This document shows positions 32,239 to 32,244 of a stretch of 32,244 bases of DNA, in pieces. This DNA is from Victivallales bacterium. Lineage in GTDB: Bacteria > Verrucomicrobiota > Lentisphaeria > Oligosphaerales > Oligosphaeraceae. The notes under the pieces were generated by a model that ran no database searches, had not been told where the DNA came from, and saw only the letters and a program-made list of their open reading frames with translations. The DNA lies in contig JAFZIJ010000225.1 of NCBI GenBank assembly GCA_017554445.1, positions 1 through 32,244 of the forward strand, given 5' to 3'. Numbering within the stretch: position 1 is the stretch's first letter; every line of letters starts with the position of its first letter. The position numbers were made by a program, and so were the translations under genes.

Positions 32239-32244
32239 ACTTCA

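Noticed and set aside
1..32244. tRNA or rRNA genes
   Set aside because: No cloverleaf with a T-arm GTTCGA-type motif and no rRNA-like sequence was noticed; this was by eye, so a tRNA scan would be the proper test.

Overview
The window is a compact stretch of about 32 kb from a Gram-negative bacterium. It has AGGAG-type ribosome sites on many genes, many Sec signal peptides, an outer-membrane beta-barrel protein, large secreted carbohydrate-active proteins and intergenic regions crowded with short repeats. This combination suggests the Planctomycetota-Verrucomicrobiota-Lentisphaerota group, most likely a Lentisphaerota or Kiritimatiellota gut or sediment organism. That placement is an inference: there is no rRNA or other marker gene here.

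Layout. Bases 1-6.5 kb hold four minus-strand genes: a GH39-like glycosidase, two paralogous secreted metallophosphatases, and a secreted beta-propeller-like protein lying between the two. Bases 6.9-10.4 kb hold a tandem pair of secreted alpha/alpha-toroid enzymes on the plus strand. At 10.4-12.0 kb a comparatively AT-rich ATPase/PD-(D/E)XK gene sits behind three direct repeats with a 51-bp period. At 12.1-17.1 kb come a secreted SUMF1-fold protein, an MBOAT acyltransferase, a membrane-anchored SGNH protein and an unrecognised secreted protein. The MBOAT/SGNH pair looks like an exopolysaccharide O-acylation module.

A 1297-residue secreted glycosidase-like protein (17.3-21.2 kb) is followed by a tight operon for a split transketolase and a short-chain dehydrogenase (21.3-23.9 kb). 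A second ATPase/nuclease gene and a 959-residue paralogue of the giant secreted protein lie on the minus strand (23.9-28.5 kb). Divergent from them are an outer-membrane barrel protein, an Eis-like acetyltransferase and an AAC(3)-family acetyltransferase (28.7-32.2 kb).

How the genes could work together: secreted glycosidases and phosphoesterases attack an external glycan, the barrel protein may import or export oligosaccharides, and the transketolase/dehydrogenase operon handles a released sugar. The substrate cannot be read from the sequence.

The most unusual content is between the genes. Nearly every gap carries short tandem repeats (7-mers GTGGTTA, GCTTTTA, TTATGGC, ATTAACA; a 9-mer TTCTGGANN; CACGAA/CACAGA arrays) together with small hairpins whose stems change in sequence but stay paired from copy to copy. 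Five copies of a composite element share inverted arms 65-71 bp apart, with compensating arm changes and dissimilar spacers. No tRNA, rRNA, CRISPR array or transposase was seen.
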